DNA from: Candidatus Neomicrothrix sp. UBA2974
GTDB lineage: Bacteria; Actinomycetota; Acidimicrobiia; Acidimicrobiales; MedAcidi-G1
Direction of reading: 5' to 3'
DNA: 11,104 nucleotides
NCBI GenBank assembly: GCA_002348705.1
Contig: DEAU01000026.1
Span: 1 to 11,104, forward strand
A model generated the notes under the pieces. It was not told the DNA's origin, did no database searches, and worked only from the letters and a program-made list of their open reading frames with translations. Below are positions 1-5,288 of this stretch, one piece after another. The translations under genes and the position numbers were made by a program. Each line of letters opens with the position of its first letter. Position 1 is the stretch's first letter.

Positions 1-45
1 CGCAGCCTTCTTCACAGGCGCCTTATTTGCGGGCTTTTTCGCCAT
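1..45 (-). CDS. N-terminus of a Lys/Ala/Pro-rich protein, possibly DksA/TraR-type (partial)
   Basis: Only the first 15 codons are in the window, reading MAKKPANKAPVKKAA, and the frame is open to the edge. I chose the ATG at 45-43 because an AGGAG Shine-Dalgarno (59-55) lies 9 nt before it. Two upstream in-frame ATGs (54-52 and 51-49) touch that site and are less likely. The stretch is basic and low in complexity, like a disordered nucleic-acid-binding tail. In Streptomyces and relatives, a TraR/DksA zinc-finger protein with a long Lys/Ala-rich N-terminus is found near divIVA and lspA, so that family is my best guess. This rests on neighbourhood only. A histone-like basic tail protein would look the same here. 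The gene is 99 nt downstream of divIVA on the same strand. Confidence 0.5.
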   Translation of the reverse strand, partial: MAKKPANKAPVKKAA

Positions 46-144
46 GGCCATCATCTCCTGGTCGAAACGGTCAATCGAGCGGTTCGGTGGGTCCGGGAGC
101 GTACCGGCACCGCCTCCGTCCTCCGTGGACGGTATTACGGCGAA
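46..144 (-). other. divIVA to next-gene intergenic spacer with weak hairpin
   Basis: This 99-nt spacer holds a short inverted repeat, CCGTCC (116-121) and GGACGG (127-132), with a 5-nt loop. No T-run follows it, so it is not a convincing intrinsic terminator. The Shine-Dalgarno for the partial gene is at its downstream end. I see no credible -35/-10 pair: TTGACC occurs but lies too close to the start codon. Read-through from divIVA is the simplest reading. Confidence 0.35.
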
Positions 145-891
145 TCAGGACCCCTCATCGGCGAAGAAGGCATCTAGGTCCGACTCGTTGCCACCCACGG
201 CCGCCGCAGGGGCTTGTTCAATCGGGCGCAAGGGGGTGACAACGTCAGACCGACCCCATTCGGGAGCAGGCCAGTCGCTCTGAGGAGACCCCCCGTCAGG
301 CACATGAGGTGGCAGCGGCGGTAACGGCCCATTAGCCATTTCAACGTTAGGTGGATCGGGGGGCGCCTCAACCCCTGTGGGTCGGTCGTCTATCCCTTCA
401 ACTAAGGACTCCAAATCGGCTATAGCCCTTAGGAGACGCGACCGGTGAGCAGCGACATGCCCTGCGGTTACCTCGATCTCTTCCAGGACTCGATCCCGAC
501 GACCCGCCGCCTCAGCAGTCTCGGCCTCCATCTGCGTCCTACCCATCTCGATAGCGGCACGGACCTCAGCTTCCGAAGCCGACTTCAGGTCGGCCGCCTC
601 CGCTCGAGCGTCAGCGACAATACGAGCCGCCTCGGCCTCGGCGGTAGCGATACCAGCCTCAGCCGCAGCCCGAGCGTTCCGCGCCGCCTCCAACTCCTCT
701 TCTAGTTGACGCTCCGCCAAGGTGGCCCGCTCACCTGCGCGTCTAGCTAATGACCGCAGGTCAACCAAGGTTCGGCTGGCCCGCTCAAGGAGAGAGTCAA
801 CTTCCGAAGGGTCGTATCCCCGCATCTTGGTCCCGAACTGGCCGTCCTCCAGTTCATGGAGCAGGTCGTCGAGCGCGCTTGAGGCGTCCAC
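145..891 (-). CDS. divIVA: DivIVA domain protein, polar/septal scaffold
   Basis: This 248-residue protein has a DivIVA-type N-terminus with the signature KMRGYDPSEVDSLL at residues 22-35. A long Ala/Glu/Arg-rich coiled coil covers roughly residues 45-165. A Pro-rich disordered tail (about 175-230) follows, with an acidic end, SDLDAFFADEG, at 237-247. DivIVA proteins bind negatively curved membrane at poles and septa and, in actinobacteria (Wag31), organise tip growth. The N-terminal domain and the position after ftsZ-sepF-yggT support this family. The start is GTG at 891-889, since an in-frame TAG sits four codons upstream at 903-901. The Shine-Dalgarno is weak (GAG only). A generic DivIVA-domain coiled-coil protein that is not the main polar scaffold cannot be excluded; the genome may encode another copy. 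Family call is sure, precise role less so. Confidence 0.88.
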   Translation of the reverse strand: MDASSALDDLLHELEDGQFGTKMRGYDPSEVDSLLERASRTLVDLRSLARRAGERATLAERQLEEELEAARNARAAAEAGIATAEAEAARIVADARAEAADLKSASEAEVRAAIEMGRTQMEAETAEAAGRRDRVLEEIEVTAGHVAAHRSRLLRAIADLESLVEGIDDRPTGVEAPPDPPNVEMANGPLPPLPPHVPDGGSPQSDWPAPEWGRSDVVTPLRPIEQAPAAAVGGNESDLDAFFADEGS

Positions 892-938
892 GTTCTCAGG
901 CTACCGCCCGTCCGGTCCGCAGTTGGAGCACCCCTATT

Positions 939-955
939 GGACTCGCAACGAGTCC
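939..955 (-). repeat. perfect 7-bp hairpin between yggT and divIVA
   Basis: GGACTCG (939-945) and CGAGTCC (949-955) are exact reverse complements around a 3-nt loop. The hairpin sits in the middle of the 102-nt gap (892-993) between the yggT stop and the divIVA start. No T-tract follows on either strand, so it is not a classic terminator. It could be an mRNA processing or stabilising hairpin, or a small operator. I see no good promoter in the rest of the gap. Confidence 0.5.
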
Positions 956-993
956 TGACAGGTCCCCTCCAACCCTGACGGCCGCTCCCTAGG

Positions 994-1248
994 TCAGCAG
1001 CCCAGCAGACCCATAAGGATTGAGAGACCAAAGAAGGCCACGATCGGTGAAAGGTCTAGCGCCATCCCCCCCATGCGGACCGGGGGCAAGATCCGACGCA
1101 ACGGAAGCAGGACTGGATCAGTCACCGTGTAGAGAACTCCGGCGAAAGTGGCCATCGAGCCATCGCGTGAGATGGGAAACCAGCTCATCAGGACTCGAAC
1201 GACGAGGACCAGGAGATAGATCTGCAGGAAAGTGCAGAGCAAGGCCAC
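994..1248 (-). CDS. yggT: YggT family small membrane protein
   Basis: This is an 84-residue membrane protein with two hydrophobic segments, at about residues 2-23 and 66-83. The loop between them carries family wording: RVLMSWFP at 18-25, then TDPVLLPLRRILPP at 43-56 and DLSPIVAF at 65-72. YggT proteins are conserved next to sepF and divIVA in actinobacteria and Gram-positives. Their function is poorly defined, with suggested links to division or ion/osmotic stress. I place the start at the GTG 1248-1246, because AGGGAG (1260-1255) lies 6 nt before it and the gene then starts 10 nt after the sepF stop. A longer frame reaches 1302 but would run into sepF and prefix a basic, non-membrane stretch. 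The Shine-Dalgarno overlaps the sepF stop codon, suggesting coupled translation. Confidence 0.88.
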   Translation of the reverse strand: MALLCTFLQIYLLVLVVRVLMSWFPISRDGSMATFAGVLYTVTDPVLLPLRRILPPVRMGGMALDLSPIVAFFGLSILMGLLGC

Positions 1249-1254
1249 CGCACA

Positions 1255-1260
1255 CTCCCT
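1255..1260 (-). promoter_or_regulatory. Shine-Dalgarno site that sets the yggT start
   Basis: AGGGAG on the minus strand lies 6 nt before the GTG at 1248-1246 and overlaps the last two bases of the sepF stop (1261-1259). It supports the shorter yggT start over the frame extending to 1302. Confidence 0.6.
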
Positions 1261-1762
1261 AGTCAACGAGGCGCCGGCGGTCCTCCTCCGACACCTCAAC
1301 ATCTGATGGGGTCAGCAGATACACCTGATGGGTAATCCGCTCCATCTGCCCTTCAGCCCCGTAGCAAACACCGCTAGCAAAATCGATAATCCGGCGAGAT
1401 AGGTCGGCGTCCACCCCCTGGAGGTTGACGATCACCGGTTGGCCGGCCTTGAAGCGATCGGCCATTTCCTGAACGTCGTTGAAGGAGCCAGGTGTGACCG
1501 TGGACGGCCTAGCGGCCGTCGCCGGCTTGAGCGGTCGAACTGTGCCTGTCGGTTCAGCCGGCAACATGCGGACTGTTTTTGACTGCTCCACAGTCGGTTG
1601 TACCGGCGTCAAGATCGGACGGACCGTCCCGTCCACCTCAACAGCGGCCCGGGCCTCAGCGAACTCTCCCGAAGACAACGGCCCCCGAAGCAGCGGCTCA
1701 TCCGAGAAATCCTCATAGGCGTCGTCCGGCCCGAGACCCAACCACATCATGAACTTCCTCAT
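1259..1762 (-). CDS. sepF: SepF, FtsZ-binding membrane anchor
   Basis: This 167-residue SepF polymerises on the membrane and tethers FtsZ; in actinobacteria, which generally lack FtsA, it is the main anchor. The N-terminal MRKFMMWLGLG (residues 1-11) fits the amphipathic membrane-targeting helix. Residues 12-85 are a disordered linker that begins acidic and contains three TVR motifs (46-48, 63-65, 74-76). The SepF fold covers about 88-158, including the stretches FNDVQEMADRF, PVIVNLQG, RRIIDFASG and YLLTPSDV. I start at ATG 1762-1760 because the targeting helix begins there. The frame continues upstream to 1858 inside yggS, but that extension has no SepF character. The Shine-Dalgarno is poor. 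The gene follows yggS by 22 nt and precedes yggT by 10 nt. Confidence 0.93.
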   Translation of the reverse strand: MRKFMMWLGLGPDDAYEDFSDEPLLRGPLSSGEFAEARAAVEVDGTVRPILTPVQPTVEQSKTVRMLPAEPTGTVRPLKPATAARPSTVTPGSFNDVQEMADRFKAGQPVIVNLQGVDADLSRRIIDFASGVCYGAEGQMERITHQVYLLTPSDVEVSEEDRRRLVD

Positions 1763-1784
1763 GGTCGACCGATGGTACCCGCCC

Positions 1785-2507
1785 TCAGGGCCGAGCCCGC
1801 GGCGGCCTGTCGCCAAACACGGCGCGACCCGTCCGCACCATCGTAGATCCATGCTCAACCGCTAGGTCCATATCGTCAGTCATTCCCATAGAGCGTTCAC
1901 GCAGACCAAGGTCGTCAGCTAGGCGCGCGACCACCGAGAAGCAGTTCGCCGTGGCTTTCGGATTACCCAAAACCCCTAAGGTCATCAGACCATCCACGGT
2001 AAGGCCTCCGTCCGATGCTCGGCGAACGAGATCATCTACTTCACCCGGCGGACACCCCCCCTTATCTGGGCTGCCGGCAGGGTCAACCTGTACAAGTATC
2101 CGCGCACCGGGCACCCTGCGAATCAATTCATCTACTACCGATTGTCGGTCCACGGTCTGCCAAAGCAATACCAGACCACCCAACTGACGAACCTTGTTCC
2201 GCTGAATCCGTCCGATCATGTGCCAGTCGACAGCCGGTCGCGTGGCCTGAGTTCCCGTCGAGGTTTCCAAACCATCCCTAGATGCCAATTCCGCATCCTT
2301 TGCCAATATCTCCTGGGCATAGTTCTCCCCCACGGCTCGCCGCCCGGTAGCCAGTACCGCCCTGACGGCATCCGACCCAAAGGCTTTCGTGACAGGCAAG
2401 AGTTTGGTACGACCGCCGCTAGCCGCCGCCAGCCTTTCCTCCAGAGCCTGAATCCGCTCGACAACCTCTTTCGGTTCGATATCTCCTGAGAAGTTCCCTG
2501 AAGCCAT
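1785..2507 (-). CDS. yggS: YggS/PLPBP family pyridoxal phosphate homeostasis protein
   Basis: This 240-residue protein is a single-domain PLP-binding TIM barrel of the YggS/PROSC family. It binds pyridoxal 5'-phosphate without known enzymatic activity and buffers vitamin B6 pools in the cytoplasm. Lys41 in LLPVTKAFG is the expected PLP-linking lysine. Other family landmarks are GENYAQE (60-66), HMIGRIQRNKVRQL (96-109), GLMTLG (173-178), SMGMTDDM (206-213) and the phosphate-binding GSTMVRTGRAVFG (220-232). The ATG start shares one base with the pgeF stop (TAATG), and AGAGG lies about 7 nt upstream, so translation is probably coupled to pgeF. The length is normal for the family. A place next to ftsZ and sepF is typical in actinobacteria and Firmicutes and does not itself prove a division role. 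Confidence 0.93.
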   Translation of the reverse strand: MASGNFSGDIEPKEVVERIQALEERLAAASGGRTKLLPVTKAFGSDAVRAVLATGRRAVGENYAQEILAKDAELASRDGLETSTGTQATRPAVDWHMIGRIQRNKVRQLGGLVLLWQTVDRQSVVDELIRRVPGARILVQVDPAGSPDKGGCPPGEVDDLVRRASDGGLTVDGLMTLGVLGNPKATANCFSVVARLADDLGLRERSMGMTDDMDLAVEHGSTMVRTGRAVFGDRPPRARP

Positions 2508-3214
2508 TAGACAACCTCTGACCCATGCTCGATCCAGGCAAGCATCGCCTGTCTGCTGGTCGTCCCGGTGGCTCGAAATGACCAGTAACGGTTATCGCAG
2601 CACGTACAGGTCCCATCGGCGATTACTGCCACCCCACGACGATCCATTGCCACACCAACACCAGCCGCTAGGTCCAACGCCGGTCGGCCTTTACGCGTCT
2701 CGGCAAGAACCGCCGGGCCAAAGAGGTCAACAATTCCTGTCAGATCATTTAGACCAAATTCGTAACAGCAAGAGCCGATATGCGGCCCGACCACAGCTAC
2801 GAGGGATCCCGAAGAGTCCCCATCAGAGAGCCGAACTGCATCCACGGCGGCGTCCAGAACACCTGAAGCCAAGCCACGCCATCCGGCATGAGCAACGGCG
2901 ATCCTCTGTTTGCCAATCAAGGCAACCGGAACGCAGTCAGCAACTCTGAGAGACAGAGTGGCTCCTACTACTTCAGTAACTGCAGCATCTGCCCGAGTTC
3001 CAGTCGCCGCACCGGGGCGGTCAACCTCGGCAACAGCCGCACCGTGGACCTGCTCTAAGAACGTCCAAGGTCGGGGGGCTTCACCGATTAAACGATCACA
3101 GGGCACAGAATGTTCCGGGCTGCCGACGGCGATATCGCCGTCGGCAGCCTCGGACATGACGACTCGGGCGATCCGACCCGACGGGAGACTCCGTCGGGTC
3201 AACTCCCGAGCCAT
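2507..3214 (-). CDS. pgeF: PgeF (YfiH/DUF152) peptidoglycan editing factor, multicopper-oxidase-like fold
   Basis: This 235-residue protein belongs to the YfiH/laccase-domain family, renamed PgeF after E. coli work showing it keeps non-canonical residues such as L-Ser out of the peptide stem. Family signatures are visible in order: ADGD (24-27), LEQVHG (53-58), VADCVPV (91-97), AVAHAGWRG (106-114), GPHIGSCCYEFG (143-154) and SFRATGTTSRQAML (212-225). His57, Cys94 and His109 are the expected metal/active-site residues. The start ATG is 6 nt after the ftsZ stop, and the AGGGG Shine-Dalgarno overlaps that stop. A 32-bp perfect palindrome lies within codons 22-33. The family is also annotated as polyphenol oxidase or purine nucleoside phosphorylase, so substrate is uncertain although the family is clear. 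Confidence 0.92.
   Translation of the reverse strand: MARELTRRSLPSGRIARVVMSEAADGDIAVGSPEHSVPCDRLIGEAPRPWTFLEQVHGAAVAEVDRPGAATGTRADAAVTEVVGATLSLRVADCVPVALIGKQRIAVAHAGWRGLASGVLDAAVDAVRLSDGDSSGSLVAVVGPHIGSCCYEFGLNDLTGIVDLFGPAVLAETRKGRPALDLAAGVGVAMDRRGVAVIADGTCTCCDNRYWSFRATGTTSRQAMLAWIEHGSEVV
3118..3149. repeat. perfect 32-bp palindrome inside pgeF
   Basis: The 16-nt half GGCTGCCGACGGCGAT (3118-3133) is followed at once by its exact reverse complement (3134-3149). As RNA it would form a 14-bp, very GC-rich stem with an AUAU loop. It lies in frame over pgeF codons 23-32, so both strands read the same ten residues, AADGDIAVGS. No T-run follows on the minus strand. Its position, about 65-95 nt after the pgeF start, would suit an attenuating, processing or ribosome-stalling hairpin after ftsZ, or a protein-binding site; function is unknown. 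Confidence 0.9.
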
Positions 3215-3220
3215 CGGCCC

Positions 3221-4279
3221 CTACCTAAGAAAACTTGGAACGTCGAGGTCGTCGTCACCAGCGAACGCTGCTTCAATGGCGTCCTCGCCTAACAGCGGTT
3301 CTGTCGAGGCTCCTGAGGGACGACTACTGTCCCAACGATCGAAGCCGGCGGCGATCACTGTTACTCGGACATCTTCGCCCATCTCATCATCAACCACAGT
3401 GCCGAAAATGATATTGGCGTCCGGGTGAGCCACACCATGAACCACCTCGGCTGCCTCGTTGACCTCGAACAGTCCCAAATCACGCGGTCCGGAAATGTTT
3501 AAGAGGATCCCTCTGGCCCCCTCGATCGAAGCTTCCAACATCGGACTAGAGATGGCCTTGCGGGCGGCGTTAAGGGCCCGGCCTTCGCCGGTGGCCTGCC
3601 CGACCCCCATGAGGGCTGAACCGGCACCTTGCATCACCGTTCGCACGTCAGCAAAGTCGGTGTTGATGAGCCCCGGAGTAGTGATCAAGGTGGTTATACC
3701 CTGAACGCCCTGCAGGAGGACCTCGTCAGCGGTGTCAAAAGCGTTCAGTAGGGGCGTCTTGTCATCTGAGACGTCAAGGAGTCGGTCATTGGGTATGACG
3801 ATCTGCGTATCGACCTTTTCCTTGAGTTGGACGATGCCCTGTTCGGCTTGAACTGAGCGACGCCGGCCCTCAAAGGTAAAGGGGCGGGTTACGACACCTA
3901 TGGTTAACGCACCGGTTGCCCGGGCGACCTCGGCCACGATGGGTGCACCACCGGTACCGGTGCCACCACCTTCGCCCGCGGTGATGAAGACCATGTCAGC
4001 ACCCTCTAGCGCTTCTTCAATCTCAACCCGGTGTTCCTCCGCCGCCTGACGACCGATACCTGGATCGCTCCCCGCTCCAAGGCCACGGGTTAATTCGCGG
4101 CCTATGTCGAGTTTGACATCGGCGTCGCTCATCAGCAGCGCTTGGGCATCAGTATTGACGGCGATGAACTCAACACCCTTGAGCCCGGCGTCAATCATCC
4201 GATTAACGGCGTTGACACCAGCACCGCCGACCCCTACTACTTTGATTACCGCCAGATAGTTCTGCGGATTCCCCACCAT
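3221..4279 (-). CDS. ftsZ: FtsZ cell division GTPase
   Basis: This 352-residue tubulin homologue polymerises into the Z-ring at midcell. The nucleotide-binding GVGGAGVNAVNRM lies at residues 16-28. The tubulin signature GGGTGTG is at 104-110, within the actinobacterial form TAGEGGGTGTGGAP. The T7 loop NTDFADV (206-212) supplies the catalytic Asp residues for the neighbouring subunit. The globular part ends near residue 315. Only about 27 residues of acidic linker then lead to the conserved tail DDLDVPSFLR (343-352), which binds SepF and other partners. The ATG start has a perfect AGGAGG 6 nt upstream. The gene follows a 172-nt leader after ftsQ, the only sizeable gap in the cluster before divIVA, which suggests separate control of FtsZ dose. 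The stop overlaps the pgeF Shine-Dalgarno. Confidence 0.98.
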   Translation of the reverse strand: MVGNPQNYLAVIKVVGVGGAGVNAVNRMIDAGLKGVEFIAVNTDAQALLMSDADVKLDIGRELTRGLGAGSDPGIGRQAAEEHRVEIEEALEGADMVFITAGEGGGTGTGGAPIVAEVARATGALTIGVVTRPFTFEGRRRSVQAEQGIVQLKEKVDTQIVIPNDRLLDVSDDKTPLLNAFDTADEVLLQGVQGITTLITTPGLINTDFADVRTVMQGAGSALMGVGQATGEGRALNAARKAISSPMLEASIEGARGILLNISGPRDLGLFEVNEAAEVVHGVAHPDANIIFGTVVDDEMGEDVRVTVIAAGFDRWDSSRPSGASTEPLLGEDAIEAAFAGDDDLDVPSFLR

Positions 4280-4451
4280 CGGTTTCCTCCTAAAGTTCTT
4301 CTTTGTCCCGCGGGCGCTCCCTGCGGCCGCTGACCCCTTGGAATAACCCTCTAGCTGAGGTTTAGGGTTGAGCTCGAGTAGTCTCAGTTAGTGGTTGAAA
4401 GACTACGACGAGTGGTCACCGAACGTCAACCCGCCGGAGATTCGAGCAGCG
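4280..4451 (-). promoter_or_regulatory. ftsQ-ftsZ intergenic leader with two inverted repeats
   Basis: This 172-nt gap separates the ftsQ stop from ftsZ. In transcription order it holds an 11-bp inverted repeat with a small asymmetric bulge (CTCG-A-GTAGTCT at 4373-4384, partner arm 4400-4412, 15-nt loop). A 6-bp repeat follows: AACCCT at 4345-4350 with AGGGTT at 4364-4369. A GC-rich stretch (4307-4331) containing CCCGCGGG and GCGGCCGC comes next, then the strong ribosome binding site. In other actinobacteria ftsZ promoters map upstream of the gene, in and near this gap, so promoter or operator activity is expected here. I see only a weak TTGACG (4429-4424) with a poor -10, so the exact promoter is not identified. 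Confidence 0.5.
4286..4291 (-). promoter_or_regulatory. Consensus Shine-Dalgarno of ftsZ
   Basis: AGGAGG on the minus strand lies 6 nt before the ftsZ ATG (4279-4277). It is the best ribosome binding site in the window, in contrast to the weak sites before ftsQ, murG and sepF, and it fits high FtsZ synthesis. Confidence 0.85.
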
Positions 4452-5288
4452 TCACCCACACCGAAGGTCATCACGTCGCACGACCGGACTCGAGTGGAGT
4501 GAAACGTCAACTTCGACAATGCACGCTAACTCAACCCGTCTCAGAACCGCCTCCAGCGAACGGAACTCGTCATGGTAATCCTGACCAAAGCCCAAGAATG
4601 CCTCCACTCCTCCCACGAGCTCAGCTATCACTCCATCAGCCGTCGGCACCAGAGCCACCACCCATGGGAACAACTCGGGAGTCAACGCTTCCACGGCCAA
4701 GAGCAACGGTGCCAGACCAGTCATCCGAGTACCTGGTCGACCCAATTGATCCACCCGGATCACGGGAATGCCAACTACCTGTTCTCCTCGGTGCTCTAAG
4801 ACTGTTCCTTCGGCATCCAAAAGAGCGACTGATGCTGACCGGTCGACCGCGTTCGCCACGGCAACACGCTGTCGTATCCATAGCTCCACCGAGGACGGCC
4901 ACCGACGACTAACAGTTACCTCTGCCACCCAGGGCAGCGCTATAAGCCGTTCGGCGATCCCGTCAATGTCAACAGTCAGCATCGGCGACCCGATCATGAC
5001 CGCGGCGGCCTCGATCAGTTCGGGCTTTGAAAGGCCCGTTCCCGCTTCGGTGGACAGGCCGGTGATCTGGACGTCGTCGACGTCCAGGAACTCCGAGTGG
5101 CTCACTGCGAAGCCTCCCACACCAATCACCACGATCGCTAAGACCGTCCATGCCCAGCGAAGTCGACGACGATTCGCCCTTGGTGTCTCGGGTCGCCCCG
5201 CCGCTAGTCCGCTTTCACCGATCGCGACGTTCCCAGGGGGACTAGCGGCAGCAGCCGAATTGCCATCACCCGGTGGCGCAACATTCAT
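4452..5288 (-). CDS. ftsQ: FtsQ/DivIB divisome protein
   Basis: This 278-residue bitopic membrane protein has the FtsQ layout. An Ala/Pro-rich cytoplasmic tail covers residues 1-37 and a basic patch NRRRLR is at 39-44. A single membrane span follows at about 45-64. A POTRA domain covers about 66-142, including FLDVDDVQITG and LPWVAEVTVSRRWP, and the extracytoplasmic beta domain runs to the end. FtsQ bridges early and late divisome proteins (FtsB/FtsL, FtsW/FtsI). The POTRA wording AEVTVSRRWPSSVELWI is the most diagnostic part. The ATG overlaps the murB stop as ATGA and the Shine-Dalgarno is weak, so coupled translation is likely. An 11-bp inverted repeat lies in the codons for the cytoplasmic tail. 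The gene ends before the ftsZ leader; no ftsA follows. Confidence 0.93.
   Translation of the reverse strand: MNVAPPGDGNSAAAASPPGNVAIGESGLAAGRPETPRANRRRLRWAWTVLAIVVIGVGGFAVSHSEFLDVDDVQITGLSTEAGTGLSKPELIEAAAVMIGSPMLTVDIDGIAERLIALPWVAEVTVSRRWPSSVELWIRQRVAVANAVDRSASVALLDAEGTVLEHRGEQVVGIPVIRVDQLGRPGTRMTGLAPLLLAVEALTPELFPWVVALVPTADGVIAELVGGVEAFLGFGQDYHDEFRSLEAVLRRVELACIVEVDVSLHSSPVVRRDDLRCG
5200..5249. repeat. 11-bp inverted repeat in the 5' part of ftsQ
   Basis: GCCGCTAGTCC (5200-5210 region, minus-strand reading the same arm type) and its exact reverse complement GGACTAGCGGC (5239-5249) flank a 28-nt loop. The arms fall in codons for the Ala/Gly/Pro-rich cytoplasmic tail (about residues 14-30), where the protein sequence is little constrained. 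It could fold as a hairpin shortly after the ftsQ start. Confidence 0.6.

Noticed and set aside
116..132. Terminator after divIVA
   Set aside because: The stem is 6 bp and is not followed by a T-run on the minus strand.
1249..1302. Longer yggT start inside sepF
   Set aside because: It adds a basic stretch before the first membrane span and ignores the well-spaced AGGGAG before the GTG at 1248.
1763..1858. Longer sepF start 32 codons upstream
   Set aside because: The added residues lie inside yggS, are unlike SepF, and would bury the amphipathic membrane-targeting helix that should be N-terminal.
2910..3428. Plus-strand open frame of 172 codons across the ftsZ/pgeF junction
   Set aside because: It lies opposite two well-supported genes and reads as low-complexity Thr/Ser/Ala/Arg; the 3118-3149 palindrome adds to its apparent openness.
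4400..4429. Possible ftsZ promoter TTGACG (4429-4424) with TAGTCT (4405-4400)
   Set aside because: The spacing is 18 nt and the -10 matches the consensus at only three positions; it also overlaps the inverted repeat arm. Not strong enough to list as a promoter.
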